NCBI GenBank assembly: GCA_905250075.1
Contig: CAJNOP010000334.1
Location: 119,516 to 183,515 of the forward strand
Direction: 5' to 3'
Source of the DNA: Rotaria sp. Silwood1
Taxonomy: Eukaryota > Rotifera > Eurotatoria > Philodinida > Philodinidae
Length of the DNA stretch: 64,000 nucleotides
Part shown: one piece after another, positions 1-14,544 of the stretch
How positions within the stretch are numbered: position 1 is the stretch's first letter
Layout of the letters: each line of letters begins with the position of its first letter
The notes under the pieces: model-generated
Told to the model about the DNA's origin: nothing
The model's input: only the letters and a program-made list of their open reading frames with translations
Databases searched by the model: none
Program-made: the position numbers and the translations under genes

Positions 1-599
1 TACAATGTATGGATGATAAATGTGATTATTGAAAACAGCTCGCAAATTTATTCCTTGATGCAGCTGAAACATAACATAGGAAAAGAAAGAATATAGTCTT
101 CATGACTAATATAAGGTGAACCTGTGCACAAAAACTGTTCCGGCCGTTCTGTAGAGAATTGTTGCTTTTTCTTTCGAAATGTTTCGCGTGCCGTTTGTTT
201 GACAGAGACACATATGAGCGACTGCGTATTCATTCCAACTAATGCTTTGTTACCATCGAACAGCTGAATAGCATCTCCAGCAAATGAATGTTGTCACAGT
301 TTTGAGGCGAGCGTACACCTTTTTTTCTATTACTTCTGTGAGGCATACTCAATGATTCTACAGTTTTAAATTGAAAAAGAAAAGCTAAAAAACTTATAAT
401 AAAGAAAAAGACATTGCTTCTTTTTTATTGGGCTATTTTACTTGAAGTTATCCGTCATTTGAAAGTCTACTGTTGTCGTTCTTAGTAGCTAGCAGATAGA
501 CTGCTAACGTAAATATTTTGTATCATGATTAATGAAAATTTGAAAATACGAATGTTGTGTGGTAAAGTTTTAATTTACTAAAGACTTTTACTCCAACGA

Positions 600-1560
600 A
601 GTGTTTTTATGGTGTTATAGATGAATTTTGAAGAGCACCTTGTTCATTTTCATCAGGGCGATTATTGATCAAAGAAAGGCTATCATCATTATGATCATTC
701 GCAACTATTTCAAAGTCTTCATCGCTAAGCCATCAAATATATTGATAACTTCATTATATGCATTGGCGATAAATTGTACAATATCTAATTGGCAGGTCTC
801 ATATTGAGTTTGTGATGAACCAGAATAATCATATTGTCAACAAATTCATTGTGTAACTGATGACACTTTTGGTGCGCTCTTAAAAAACCATGCATGGTGC
901 AGCGAACGATTGTTCAATAAATTTTACATAATGCTCACGTGTTTGTAAAAACTAATGCATAACCTTGCGAATTGAAACTATTCTCCAGATGTATGCTGTT
1001 TTAATCATAAAATTTCTTCTTTTATTATTTTGCAACTGGGTATATATTCCATTACCAATAATATCATACAGATCAATGATCGATATAACCCAACGAAAAT
1101 CGGTCATCAAATGCATGACACGTAGATATCTGGTATCAGCGTCTACAATAAAAAACTTCCTCTTCAATAATATCTCAATTAATAATAGGTCATTATTTTC
1201 TCAAACTTAGAAAACCCAATTATCCTTGTATGTCTGTGTAAATATGGGTTGAATAGATGCCAACATCTTTGAAATATATCATTCGCTATGGCTATATTAT
1301 CAATACCATATCTTCATAATCAAAACGAACATGGAGTGGTACTTTGATCTGTGGGCTGCAATCTACGAACCATATGTACCATTAGCTATGCTGATTTATC
1401 AATGGCGTAAAACCATAGCCTTAAAGTGTCAAAAGAATCAATTCCATTATCTTTAATCAGTACTCTACGATCAAGTGTTGTCAATATCAATGTAGTGTAA
1501 TCTTTACGTAATATAAGAAATGCAGCAAAAGAACGAGAAGAAAATAAGGTTTACATGAGG
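600..1560 (-). pseudogene. Possible decayed coding sequence, unidentified
   Basis: No intact gene is present. On the minus strand several protein-like runs follow each other in different frames and are broken by stops: a 71-codon open run at 1167-952, then shorter runs down to about 620, and a further open run near 1470-1400. The amino-acid mix in these runs looks like ordinary protein rather than AT-rich noise, which suggests an old, frameshifted gene or transposon remnant. I do not recognise a family. It could equally be chance open frames. No splice model closes it. Confidence 0.2.
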
Positions 1561-2199
1561 AACGCTGTCGGGTTTTGTGCTTCTCGTGGAACTTCTTTGA
1601 TTTTATCGATTTTATGTTTTCCAGCAAACTAGTCCACTTGCTGTTGTATAACCAGTTTTATTCACTCTACTTTATATAGGTACTGTTTCTACCAAATCTG
1701 AAAAGATTTTCTTTGAGTAGAACGTTATTAAATAATCTAAACATAGTTTATTCGAATGTCTACATAACCTCAATGGAGTCTACCGGTTTTCCTTTGAGGC
1801 TTAGAATTTAAATTTTAAATAGTGTACTATTATCATTAACTGCACAACTATAATTTGTGTGAATCCAATTTGGTAAGGTTCAACTACGCATGAGTTATAA
1901 ACATTTTCTACGTGATATCGGCAGATTTTTCACAAACACTTGACTTTGTTTTCTGATTTTTTTAGGAAAAACTCGTCTTAAAACCCATTTAAAAGTCTTG
2001 ATGCTTTAAAAAGCTCGCAGAAGATCCTGACAAAACTTATCAAAACCAATTTAGTTCCCGCGATTTGATGCAGTTTTATCTATGCTTTGAAACGGTGAAA
2101 ACTGCAGATCTTCATCTTATTTCTATAGAAAACTATTCCAAAGATACTTACCCTTCTTTTATTTTTTGAAATGGATAACTATTTTCTTTCGAATTCTGA

Positions 2200-2860
2200 T
2201 CTCGAAGTTAATGCAAGGCACTGCTTCTGTTCCAGCCCTATAGTGTCAGTATCAGTTCTCCACCGGTTTGCAATCTGAGTTTCTTGACGAGACCCAACTT
2301 TAACTCAGATCATATAGCTCTTACCAGTTGTCCTTCCAGTTTTGTTTAGACGTAGGAGTCTCCACCAGTTCTCGACCTGATCCTGACATCTGTGTCATTA
2401 AGAAATACCACTTGATTCTGGACCCTGGAGATTCAACCGGTTCTTGTTCCTATTCCGATCTTCATATCATGGTCTGCTACATCTTCAGTTCGGGCACTAG
2501 CGATAGCACTAGTTCTCGACCTGGTTTCGACTTCGTTATTGCTATGAAATACGTCTCCTTTAATGACTCGAAACGTATTACGAGTTCTTCCTCCAGTTTC
2601 TGTACCGGTTTAGTAGGAAGCAGAGTTTCAGTTCAGACCCTAACGTTACTGCTAGTCCTAATATGAGTTCTCATGGTGATCATCCATGGGGGACACGACT
2701 TCAGTCATGGCGTGGAACCGCTAGCATGGTCATGTCCGTTTCATTCCATGGCAAGTCTTCAGCAGTGTCTGGTCTTCATTCAAGTTCCACATTGTATTCG
2801 ACATACGTCAACGTATGGTTCTCACTTCTAGGTTCAATATGGCTTTCGGATTCACAGCAA
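2200..2860. repeat. GC-shifted degenerate repeat island
   Basis: This stretch is visibly richer in G+C than its flanks and reuses short words. AGTTCTCGACCTG occurs at about 2367-2379 and again at 2511-2523, and many near-copies of CCAGTT, CTAGTTCT and GGTTC are scattered through it. Two overlapping open frames (2328-2666 and 2663-2983) have Ser/Thr-rich, repeat-like translations and look like by-products of the repeats. I read it as a decayed minisatellite or transposon fragment; no family is recognised. Confidence 0.3.
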
Positions 2861-2983
2861 CATTCAACTAGATTAAATTTGTCATTTTTATATACTGTTA
2901 AGGTTATTTGTCATAAAACTGCGTTTTTCATAAGAGAAAATGTGAATTTAGAGAACCATCATACATGCCGAACCTCCAACTGA

Positions 2984-4546
2984 AGTCTCGATCTTCATGT
3001 GTGAGATGGATGCGAGTGAAAGAAATGCAATAGCCTGACACTAAAACCAGTGACACCATGTTTACATCCCAAATCTCAGCTAAACCTATCCCCACACCCA
3101 CACCCGAAACTTCTAGTCAAGTTTTACTTTAAAAACTCAATACTTTCATCAAATAGGCCTTCTTGGCGAACATAAATTGGATGAAACAGTATTACGCTCT
3201 CGAAAACTAATCATGCTCTTAACTTTAAGTGAGTTATGCATCATCAAGGACTATTCAAACTCAATATAATGGTCACTATCTCTCAAAATCTTTTTGAGGT
3301 CATCGAAATTCAAATTTTGTAAAATTTTAACGATAAGCTAAAGTTTTTAGCATTACACCATGACGTTTTCGCGAGATATGCATCAAGAAAGAATCGAAAA
3401 CAGTTTTGCTGATCTTCATAAATGTCTTCAAGAAAAAAACAAACACGATTCGATACTCCAACACTTCACAAATATAGCATTTCTTACCGTTCTTAAGAGC
3501 CTTTCAAACAAAAAAATTCAAAGTATTGAATGAAGGCTGAGAAAATTTTCCAGGATACCAAATGAGCTATTTTCGATGGTTCTTTGATGTATATAGATAT
3601 TGTTTTTTCATTAACAATACCGTTCTTAACAGACCAGATTGGTCCAGGCCGACCATTGCATTGATATGAGTCATTCTTCATTTTCCTGATCATATGCAAG
3701 TCACATCTACTTCTTGATCAACATTGCAATTCCGTAAGAGTTCTAGTTCGTTATTAGAGTTTTTTTTTTGTAGACCTCGATCGTTTTACAGAGAACATAA
3801 AGGGTTTATGCACTGATTAAATGTTTGATTTGCAAATAAAAAAATATGCAAGACTCAGAAAAGTTCAAACCAGTCGGTAAGAAATCCTTAACAAAATCAG
3901 AATACAAGAAAATAGTTTATGACTAAACAAACGTATATCTATACCAAATAAAATGTTGATAATTTATCACATTCAATTTTACTTGTCATCAATAAACAAA
4001 TACCATTAAAAATATACATAATAGGAATATAATTAACTAGTAATGCAACATAACTCGATATCATTCATTAGATGACGACAACAATCAAATGTTTCTGATG
4101 AAGCAGATAGAACTAGAATTAATGTGAAAGTACCGTTTTTTTCCGTAGATAAGACTGTATGTTTTTTCAGTTTCTTATAAGTATACGTTCGAGACTAGTG
4201 TGAAGAAATAAGAAAAGTGTGTGACGCATATGATATAATTATATCCACAAATTTCCTATGATACATACCATATATTTACTTTTTTTCAAGTTATAGACAT
4301 TTCTTATGTGTATATTCGTATTTATAAACTTGGTCTGAAAGAAAATGTGTAATTAATTTCATTTTCTATATATAGAACAGATATAAAGACAAAAATATTT
4401 TTCTCAAAGATTTATTTTTGAAAATGACATTATTTGAAATAAATGTCAGATTTAATGTAATTGATTGAACACAATATTACTAGATTGATTATTAATTAGA
4501 TAATATGTTATTTTCTTTTGAGACTTTTTTATACTGACAATTGAGT
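2984..4546. other. AT-rich intergenic DNA, no gene seen
   Basis: Apart from the short telomere-like tract, no coding run, RNA gene or clear repeat was recognised here. It is the downstream flank of the minus-strand VPS13-like gene and presumably contains its 3' untranslated region. Confidence 0.4.
3087..3105 (-). repeat. Short telomere-like tract (TGTGGG)n
   Basis: On the minus strand this reads as about two and a half copies of TGTGGG inside ordinary sequence. TGTGGG has been reported as the telomere repeat of bdelloid rotifers. Similar short tracts lie at 31001-31018, 31048-31065 and about 32427-32470. The tract is short enough to be chance or part of a transposon. Confidence 0.3.
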
Positions 4547-7500
4547 TTAATCTGTTAATTGTAATCTCGTAGAATTATTAATATAATTCAATTTGAGATG
4601 TTCGTTCAGATAAAATGAATTCGATAAACTACTAAAATACAAATTTAATCAATCGTCAAGTCAAAAGAAAATCCATAATAAAAAAACAAATAATATTTAC
4701 TGAATCGTTGTCATTGTTAAATTTTTTAAGATAATGATCATTTCTTCGATATTCTTTCTTGTTTTTGATATAGAAATATACAAACCTTTTACAAAAAGAA
4801 AAACAAAACAAAACTTAACTTTTGAATGAAGCAAAAAAAAAGAAAACAATTCCTGACCAGTTTTAATTGATACTTTTTGATTAACTAGAATAATAGTTGA
4901 ACATTGATGAATTGAAATGTTTCCTTTAAGGCTGGTATTTGGCCGAAAAATTTCAACTAAAATTAAAAACAAATAAATAAAAGTATTTTAAAAACAAATA
5001 AATCTATTTACAATAAAGATTTATTCTATAAAGAATTTCCGAAAGTGTTGAATTAAATAGTGGTATTGATTTAAAATGATCAATTATTTCATGAAGAATT
5101 TTATTTGAGATTTGACTTTCTCCGATAGAATTTGTTTTTAAATGAATATGCCAACTAATAAATAGATTATTAAACGAATTTATTTAAATGAATTAATCTT
5201 ACTCATCTAAATTTGCATCGTCAAAATAAATACATTTGTAAAAGTAAATATCAATTGATGGAGTTTTTCGTAATAAATGTAAATGTGATCCATCTTAAAT
5301 ATCGAAAATATTTATTCTTTTCGTTTTCTTTTTAATAAAAACGTTTATTAAATGAAACTACCTGAAGTATAATATATAATTTGAAGATCATTTATTTCAA
5401 GTTTATATTTTATATAGAATCGTTCTTCAAGATTTTTTTCCTTTAAAATTCAATTATTATTATTATTATTTGTTAACATGTTTGACAATTATCTTCTATT
5501 CTATATTATTTTATATAGAATAAATAATCAAACATACCTGAGAATCGATTTGATTTTCATCTAAACATGATTTTAATGTTAATTGTCTAAAATCAATATT
5601 AAACATCGAAGTATTTCTAAAAATAAATGAAAAAAAATAAAAATATTTAGAAAATAAAATAACTTACTGATTATAATGACCATTTTTTGGAAAAATAATT
5701 GATATATGATTTAGTTCAATTGTCATGTCAAATACTTTCTGATAATAGAGATCATTTTCCATTTCTTCATATTGACGTTGTTTTATCCTAAAGAAATATT
5801 CGAAAAACATTTTTTTTTTATTTGTCTATTAAATCAACAAGTAAACATACTCAGACAATGAAAATGAATTTTGATTTATATTTGGTTCAAAACATTCAAC
5901 AATACGATTAAACATAGCCTAGATTGAAAATATATCAAACAAATAACAACTATTTAAGATCTACATTATGGATAAATCAATGAAATCAATTTAGCATTCA
6001 AACAATAATATTTATTTGATAATAATCAGACGATATTCTTTTTCTTCTCTTTGTTTATATGTCGAATTATTTTTCATTATGTTATATGAAACAGCATTTA
6101 ATAAAATCGTTATCTAATTAAGTTTCTATCTCTAGTCGAACTTCGTTTGAGGAAAATCTTCAATAAGATAAAGCACATAGTTCGATATTGTGCTAGTGAT
6201 CAATCTAATCTGATTAACATAGAAAAATTTAACATGTTTTTTCAACAAACTTTTCAATTAATAGTATTTAATAAAAGATTATTTAACCAATGTTTGCAAT
6301 GAAATTGTGTGGAATTGCTCAAGAAAAATCTAATCTTTATTTAAAGTTTTTAATGACGATAGCTATTTTTCTTATTGATAGTTAAATTCAACATGTTTAT
6401 GGAATATTTGAAATACATATCGAGACATAGATAATTAAATAAATCTATATTGAAGATTATTTTAGTGAATATATTGTTTAAAATCTTGTTATACTTATTC
6501 AATATTATTCTCCTAATATTCAATTTTAAATATAATAGTATAACTTACGGCATGATAAATAATTCTTATTGGTTGTATATTTAAATGAAAACGATAATCA
6601 GATCGTTTAATATTTATTGGAAATAATTCGAATTGAATATGTAATAATGGAGAAAAACATTTTGAAATTGATTCAACCAATAAACGACGATTTGATTTAT
6701 TATCTTCAATACCATATAATCGAAAATTTGGAAAATTCAATTCAAATCTTTATTATTAAAAATAAAATAAGAAAAATAAAATTAGAATAAAAAAAACTGA
6801 TTAAATATATTCAAATTGACTTAACAATAAACTTGATGAAATAGATCGTTTAATAAGATTTATTTTTGCATCATCTACACTGACATGAGCTATGATTTCT
6901 TGATTTATTTTATCATTTAATTGAGATGAACAATAACTAAAAATATTTATTATTCAATTAAATTCAATATTAACTTACTTATTTATTATTAATGATGATG
7001 ATACTAAATTTAAATCGAGTTTAGTTATTCTTATATCAATTATTATATTTGATAACTAATAATAAAATAGTTAACATTAACAATAGATAAACAATTTCGT
7101 TAACTTACATCTTCAAAATAAAAACTAAATCCATCATCATGATATGCTTCCAATGATGTTATTGACATTATTCTTTCATCTTAACAAATAATAATACAAA
7201 TATTATTTGATTTGAATTCAATAGAATATATAAATCATTTCATTCAACTCAATTATATATTCACTTTATCGTGTTTTAATTGAAAAATTTGAAAAGATAA
7301 TTTTTTTTCATAAGATAAAACATAGATTAATTGTCACTTATTATAATTATTATTTTAATAAAAATTTTTCAAAATTACTCATTAAATACAATTGAAATTT
7401 TTTACTTTTATTTTGATAACTAAGAGAATTCTTTATTACACAAGCCACTTTAAAGTTAAATTCATCTTTACAATAATCTATATATATATACATTTGGAAA

Positions 7501-10500
7501 ACAGTTTAAAAAATCCATCAAAAAACAAAAACAAAAAAAGAAAAGCACAGTTACTTTCCTAATGTCATTCTTTATCATTTATTCTCGATGTAACACGAAA
7601 TCTTCAATATGTTTATTTCTCTTTTTCTTTTATTAAAAAAACAAAAGTGTCTTGGAATTGGAAAATTTTATTTCATTATTTTAAAAATCTATACGAGGAA
7701 AAATCTCAATAGAAATTGTTTATATGAATAGATCATACTAAAATGATTTTTCAAATAATAACTTTAACTATGATTTTAAACTCGAACTAAAAATGAAAAA
7801 TAATTATTCAAACAGGATCACAATTTTTCAACTATATTAGAAGATCATCTGTCAATAATTAGTACGAAATAGATATTTTCAAATTTTATATTAATTAATT
7901 CAATTAATCAACCTAAATTAGTCCGTCTTATACATTTTTTCTATGAAAAAACAAATCAACTTGGTTGAAGAGTAAAAACAATATATATATATTTGTAGAA
8001 TTATTTAATAGGAATAAGACACAGAATAATATCATTGTCTTATGTATCTTCCTATTATAGAATTGTAACATGATAATCTTGTTGATTAAAAACTAAAAGT
8101 TTTGAAAAAGGTGAACAATTATCGATATGTATTAGCAACGAACGACTATACGAAATAATTCTATATGATTTATCATAACATTTTGATACACTATTCTCTG
8201 GTTAAATGTTCACTTTCGATATCTATCAAGATAATAATTATATACTCGGAGTAGATTAACAATGGTTTATGATACTTTGTGTAAATAATAAACGAGTTTG
8301 TCTATTTTTGGTATTTTTTCGAGAAGTGATTTATCTCTGTTATCTTATGATGATTGTAACTAGAATATTAATAATTAGAAGGAAAGTTTAGTTTTCATTC
8401 TCAACGGACTTTTTATTTATTTGATCAAAAAACTAAAATGATTCATTGTTCTATAATTAAATTCTCTGGAATCTTTATATTTGATGATTTGCTTTACTTT
8501 TTTTTTATTTTTATTAAAATAAAATAAAACTTTCTGATAGTCTACCTGTTAAAATAATAAATATTTCAGTATTTCAAACAGAACAAGTTAATAGAGAAGG
8601 TTAATATGTATTAATTTGCTTTTTTGTTTTTAAAAAAGTATCGTTTTCATATAATATAAATAGTATATTGATTGACTATCAATATTAATCGATACATACT
8701 ATGATTGTGATAATGACTATGATTATGATGATGTTTATGTTTTTTTCTCCACCACCAATTCCATCGATGATAATTATTTCTTTGAGTATTTTCCAATGAT
8801 GAATCTGTTGTTTTATTTTCAATCTGTGTTTATAGAATATATTATTAATTATCATAAATAATTCAGATAAAAAACCTCGATTTCAACACTATGACGAATA
8901 TATGCCAAATTGAATACATCTAATTTTGTTTCAAGAATCTTAATAAAAACAATAAAAAAAAAAGGTATAAATATTATTTCAGGAAATAATAAATAATATT
9001 ATTAGTTCAACGATGTAACATAATGATTTTTTCAAAAAGTAACTCTTAAAAATAAATGTAAAGATGATTATTTATACTATAAAAATCAAATCTAGATTCG
9101 ATAAATCAGTTAAACCTATTTTATATTTTATCATATGTGAAATACGTTAACAAATAAAAACATTGTCAGATAATGAAATGTAAGTAAAGTATATTTCGTT
9201 TACTCAAATTTATTCCTATGAAAATCTTTCCGCTAATATCTTAACGATAATCAAATTTTTTTTTTGTTCATTTGTTTGATTTACATATTTATTGAGATAG
9301 AATAATCTAAATCAAATTCAGAATAGACATTTCATATTAACTATTCATGCACACCATTTTGTGATTTAGACATGGAAGATATTTCATCTCTCAACTCGCA
9401 TAGTGTGTATTTTTCTAGCTTATGAACAACATTTCTTAATAGAACTGAAAAAGTTCTACTGAACAGTATTTTGAGAACATAAAATGTTTATCACCGTTCT
9501 GATTCCATTGTATGATCTTACTTCGATTTATTTAGAATTAGCATCAAATTAGGCATTCGTTTTCTCAAATATTTCTTGATTAAAAAAAGTTGACAAAACA
9601 AATAATTTCATGCAGAATTGAATTCTGATGTCGAATACTTGGTTGATTTAAAATTTATTGTTTTGATCCTGATTAAAAGTGACATTTTTGGAAATCGAAT
9701 TAAATAACATAAGGATTACTATTCTTAACGTGTTGTTCGATACAGTAATGATTTTTAAGAATTAATCTGATATTGTGAAAATTTGTTCAAAACTAAACGA
9801 ATTATATTTAGACAAAATTCAATTTTCAGCTCTACTTGAAAAGAATTCTGTAACGGTTAATTTTTTCCGAATAGGTTACTTAGAACTGAAGAAAAATCCA
9901 TATAGTTTCGACTGATAATAAATCTAAATTGTCTCTATTTTGTGATTTGTGTCATTAAGGATGAAGTGTTGTTCTAAGTGATTGTTATTACCTTAACACG
10001 ATCTTTCTGTTCTTCGGTCAATAATGTATTTTGAAGTGATTCTTGCAAATGTAATTGACGATATTCCCGACATCGTTCTAAAAAGAAATAATAGTGAACA
10101 TTATTGAAAAATGAAAAATAAATAAATTTGAAAATAATTAAAATACCGTATAGTGTACTATAATTTTGAAATTTTCCAAAATCAAGTAAATCAGAAAATT
10201 GTTTTGAATCAATATTAGCAGTGATTTGTTCAATAAGAGTATTAATATTAAATGTTGACCGATCAAAATTATGTTCACCAGGTGTTATCATAATAACCAT
10301 ATTAACATTAAGATTAATAGGATATAGAACTATGACAAGAATAATATATTAGAATATAATAATAGAGATTTATACTAACTATAGTTCATTTCATTATCGT
10401 TGACTTTGGAATCGTTTATCTTTATATTTGATTTTAAATCATCCTATATTAAATAAACATTTATCTATCATTGTTTTTTTTTCATTTATTTTTACAAATT

Positions 10501-12502
10501 AAAAACTATATGTTTGTCTATTTTACAATTTTAAAGAGAAAATAGAACTTTAAAAAAGTATTTAAATATCATTTTCTTATATATTTATTTTGTTTTATTT
10601 ATCAAAAGCAAATCAACATTTTGAACTATTTCATTTATTTTTAATGTTTACTTAGAATTTTGTGTTCTATCAGATTTATTCCTATTCAATTTTATATTCA
10701 ACAAATAAGTTTAATGAAAAAATATTCTCAAATATAGTTTGTTTTTTTCTCTCTGTTGCTATATATCGTACATATTCTACATAACACTAAAAAAATGCTT
10801 TTCTTTATTCATATAAATATTGATCAAAGCTGAAGTCATGAATAAAAAATCTCACAAGACATTTCTTAAGTTGCTCCTCAGACGAGTACTACAGCCCTAG
10901 TATTTGTTTTGGGAAAAAGAGTGACGACGGTGGAAAAAGAGAACAATGCACATTTTCGACTGAATAAAAGTTTCGCATTAGTTATATTCTAGTGGTTCTT
11001 TCTAATCTTATAGGAGAAGTAACATATTCGTTTCGGTTCGAAGCTAAATCTAATCATTAAACAGAAAAATAAATATATTTCAAAAGAAAAAATCTTATAT
11101 ACATTAATATATCGAGTTGTTATACAGAATATATCTGCTGCCAGCATAAAACAACTAAGAATATTTGAAGAAATATTTAATATTTTTATCAATAGTTTTT
11201 AAACAAAAACTTTTTGCTGATTTAATTATTTATTGGTAAAGAGAAAATGTTTGAATTGTTTTAAATTCAACTTACCACAACAATATTAAATGGTATATTT
11301 ACTCTTGATTTACATTTAGTGTTCCAATATATTGATAATGAATTAATTTCTTTTAACTATCATAAAAATAATAACAATAGTGAAAGATAAATTTTCTATT
11401 GAACAAACCGTATAGATAATTGGTGTTATCTCTTTTGTTCGATGTTTTGTTCTGAGATCGTTTCCTTTCTAAACATAATTCTTTTTTTGCTTTTGAAATC
11501 TACTAAAAATTTCCTACAATTAATTTAAGATAACGAAATGTTAATCCAAATGAAAACGGATGTCCCAGTTTAGTTGTCGATTTCGATTCATAACTAATGT
11601 GCAAATTTTCAACAACAAGTTCAATATTCTTCATTATCTGTAATCGCATACGTTCAAAAAATGTCATATCCTTTTCATCCAATTTTTTATTCTCTACAAT
11701 AGATACAATTAGAAAAAGAAAGGAGAGAATATCATAACTGACCTAACATTGATTTTCTTAAATCATCGACTTTACGTTGTACTCGTCTCATTTTGTTCGC
11801 ATGATATTCAGTTAAATCTTGGCCAAATTCTATAGACAAACAACAAGAAAAAACAAACTATTTAGTTTTTTTTAGAAGTAGAACAAGACCTATTAAATAA
11901 CTATAATTTTAAAAGGATATAGTTTCCAACTCCAACATATAGTTTTAAAAATCTGTCTTGATTTTTGTTATATATGAGTTTACGAACATTGTTTTAAATT
12001 TTTTAGATATTATGATAATCAAAACTTGATCAATGATAAAGATAAGTCACTCACCATTTTTTGGTACAATTAAAATATAAAGTCCATCAACGTGTACTTT
12101 CGTTGAATTAGAATGAAGATTCATCCATGGAATAGTTAATGACAATTTTTCTTGTAATCACAATAAATATTTCAATTTTTTTTTGCGTTGAATAAAAATG
12201 AACTCACCTAGATAGCCAACAGCCACTGCAACAGGAAGATTGAGATCAGCCTGAGTCAATTAGAAAACATAGTACAAGGCAATTTTTAGTATTTAATTTT
12301 TACATACCAATGATTCTGGTTTTAGACGAAGATTTTCCAAGCTAACATGTCCTGTGGAAAAACAAACAATAAATTTAAGCAGATAATTAATTATAAACTG
12401 ACCATGTCTTAAGTCGAAGTTCAATTTTTCATCGTCCAATTGTTCAATATAGTTTTTCAGATATCTGTTTATGATATAACGAATTATACTTTTTAATACC
12501 AT
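4547..12502 (-). CDS. Short VPS13/chorein-like lipid-transfer protein (817 aa, 25 exons)
   Basis: VPS13 proteins form lipid-transfer grooves at membrane contact sites. The start (ATG at 12502) begins MVLKSIIRYIINRYLKNYIE, a typical Chorein_N start, and continues with HVSLENLRLKPESL, KLSLTIPWMNL, LYILIVPKNG and SIYWNTK, all classic N-terminal VPS13 landmarks. Exons (minus): 12502-12403, 12351-12308, 12250-12208, 12150-12055, 11829-11743, 11693-11518, 11356-11276, 10443-10380, 10329-10147, 10077-9992, 8938-8876, 8823-8700, 7179-7109, 7055-6979, 6936-6826, 6747-6549, 5918-5851, 5787-5668, 5616-5538, 5440-5362, 5293-5203, 5154-5012, 4956-4858, 4785-4701, 4631-4547. All junctions keep phase and the sum is 818 codons including the stop. 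Known VPS13 proteins are 3000 aa or more and end in VAB, ATG_C and PH-like domains; none is seen here. The last exon, ending at TAA 4549-4547, is the least certain. A truncated paralog or a missed continuation are both possible. Confidence 0.8.
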
Positions 12503-14540
12503 TCCCTTACTGTTCTGTTCTGAAGCAAAATAGTTAATTAATACATGTGAATTATATTGTTCTCTTTTGTTTTTATTTGTTCTTCAGTACCAACGATGCC
12601 ACTCTTTCTTTTAGAAAAGTGTTATTTTGTGCTTTTATATAATTGTGATTAGAAAAGCAAAACTTGTTAGACTTTTTTAGTAACGTCAGTAGGTAGTCTG
12701 ACGACACTAATCGAACAAAATATTCTATCAAAACGCTACAATAAGTGAGCTTTTGTTGTTTCGGTTTCTTTTTTTTTCGAATTCCGACGTGAAATTTTTT
12801 TATCAGAATCGAATTTCACATATGATTATGAGTAGTAGAGTGAAACTTATTCTGAAATTCTGTAGAGATAGCCAATGTAACATGTCGTGTATATAGAATA
12901 AAACACTTTTTAAATCGTTTTTTTTTCTTCGTCTTATGTAAGGTCGGAAACTTCCAATAAAGCTTATTCTATGGAGATCTCAATTTTTTACAAAAGGTGC
13001 TATTTTCAATCAGCGCAGCTCAGTTATTTTTGGAGAAGCTATATTAGAAATACCCAAATATATGAACTTCAAAACTGAGACATTCTTCTTTCGTTCTGTT
13101 AGTAAACTGTATCAGTTATCACTTCAATTGAATATGATTATATCGAAATTCGTACATAATTCGATATGAGTTTCGTTTCGTCGTTTGTTTAGAAAAAAAA
13201 TGATATTTTGGTTTTAATGAAGAACGTAAAGTTTAATTCGGAATTCATCAGATATTTATTAGTTGACAGTCAAAAATTGAAACTTGTGAAAGATTGTCCC
13301 AGAAATACGATTTTCGTCTTGTCTATCACTGCAGTTAAATGAGACTTTTTTTTCGAATAAACTTATGAACAATTGAGATAGAAAGGAAATTTTCTTGAAT
13401 TTAAGCAGACATAACTTGAAATTTCATATTTGTACATATTTTAGATATTATTTTAAAGTGAACTGAGATCTGCATGCTTAAAATAGTAGCTTTTTTTTAT
13501 TGTGGCGATTCCAGCAATAATGAGGCAAAAGTGATTACAATTAATACATTGAGTATCATACAAGGTCTAGCTCAATAAAGGTGAGATTAGCATGAAATTT
13601 GAGTCATACCCGAAGAGACTCATCCAGGAACATGATCCAGATCTCTTTTCTCCTGTGTTTCAAATAGCTCTCGTCGAACTTTATCTAATGGTATAATAAA
13701 ATTCTCATTAGTTTCAATCTTATCTCAACAAATCGCAGAATACTGTTGGCTTACTTTACCAATGGATGTGGATATGTGACGAAGACGCCGACGTCCATCC
13801 AGCATTCACATTCTGTATATCTAAACGCTTTTATTTGAAGGATTTCGTCTATAGTCGTAGAAAAGATGAAAAATTTGTCGAACGAGTACTTCACGTGATT
13901 CGTTGCAGAGCTTGTGTTAAGAACATAGTTATGAATCATTTTCGAAAGCAATATAACTTATAATGTTTCGTACTATCGACATAGTCTCTTAAGAATTAGA
14001 CATCTACTTCTTACTCGAATAAAGTCGACACAATTGTGCAAACTGTTGTTGTATTTTCATCTCTATTTAGTAACGAGAACTGATCTTCGAAGCTCTTGTA
14101 TACTTCATCATTTATCACAAACTCATTAGCACATATGCAACGGATAAACATTTATTAGAATGATTTTCGCTACGTATGTTGCATGAATCTACGAAAACGA
14201 CATGAGGCGAGCGTAAGCTAGTTTTACTATATAAGTTTCAAAAACTGTATAGAACATTAGATAGAGTTCATTGAGTAGTACTTGGAATAAGACAATAGAG
14301 CTGTGGAACACACTTCTAGAGGCATCGTTACTAGTTTTTTTCTACTAGACGCATCTTTCCTACGGTGAAATATCAGTATTGTGCAATGTTTGGATTATCA
14401 GAAATCCCATTTTTACTATTTAGTAGAGTTTCTCAAGTTACACTTGGAACATGGAAAGAAATCTGAAAAAATGCTGCCGGAAGAAGTACGTTTGTTATCA
14501 CTCAAATCTGCTGTTGGCGTCATCTACAGCTTACCTCAAG
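12503..14540. other. Gene-poor intergenic DNA upstream of the VPS13-like gene
   Basis: This should contain the promoter of the minus-strand VPS13-like gene. Small open frames at 13766-13963 and 14381-14611 have plausible amino-acid composition but no recognisable domain and no splice-linked partners, so I do not call them genes. No RNA gene was seen. Confidence 0.35.
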
Positions 14541-14544
14541 AATT

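Noticed and set aside
13766-13963. 65-codon open frame with Cys/Arg-rich translation
   Set aside because: No recognisable domain, overlapping antisense open frame, and no in-phase neighbours; kept only as part of the intergenic note.
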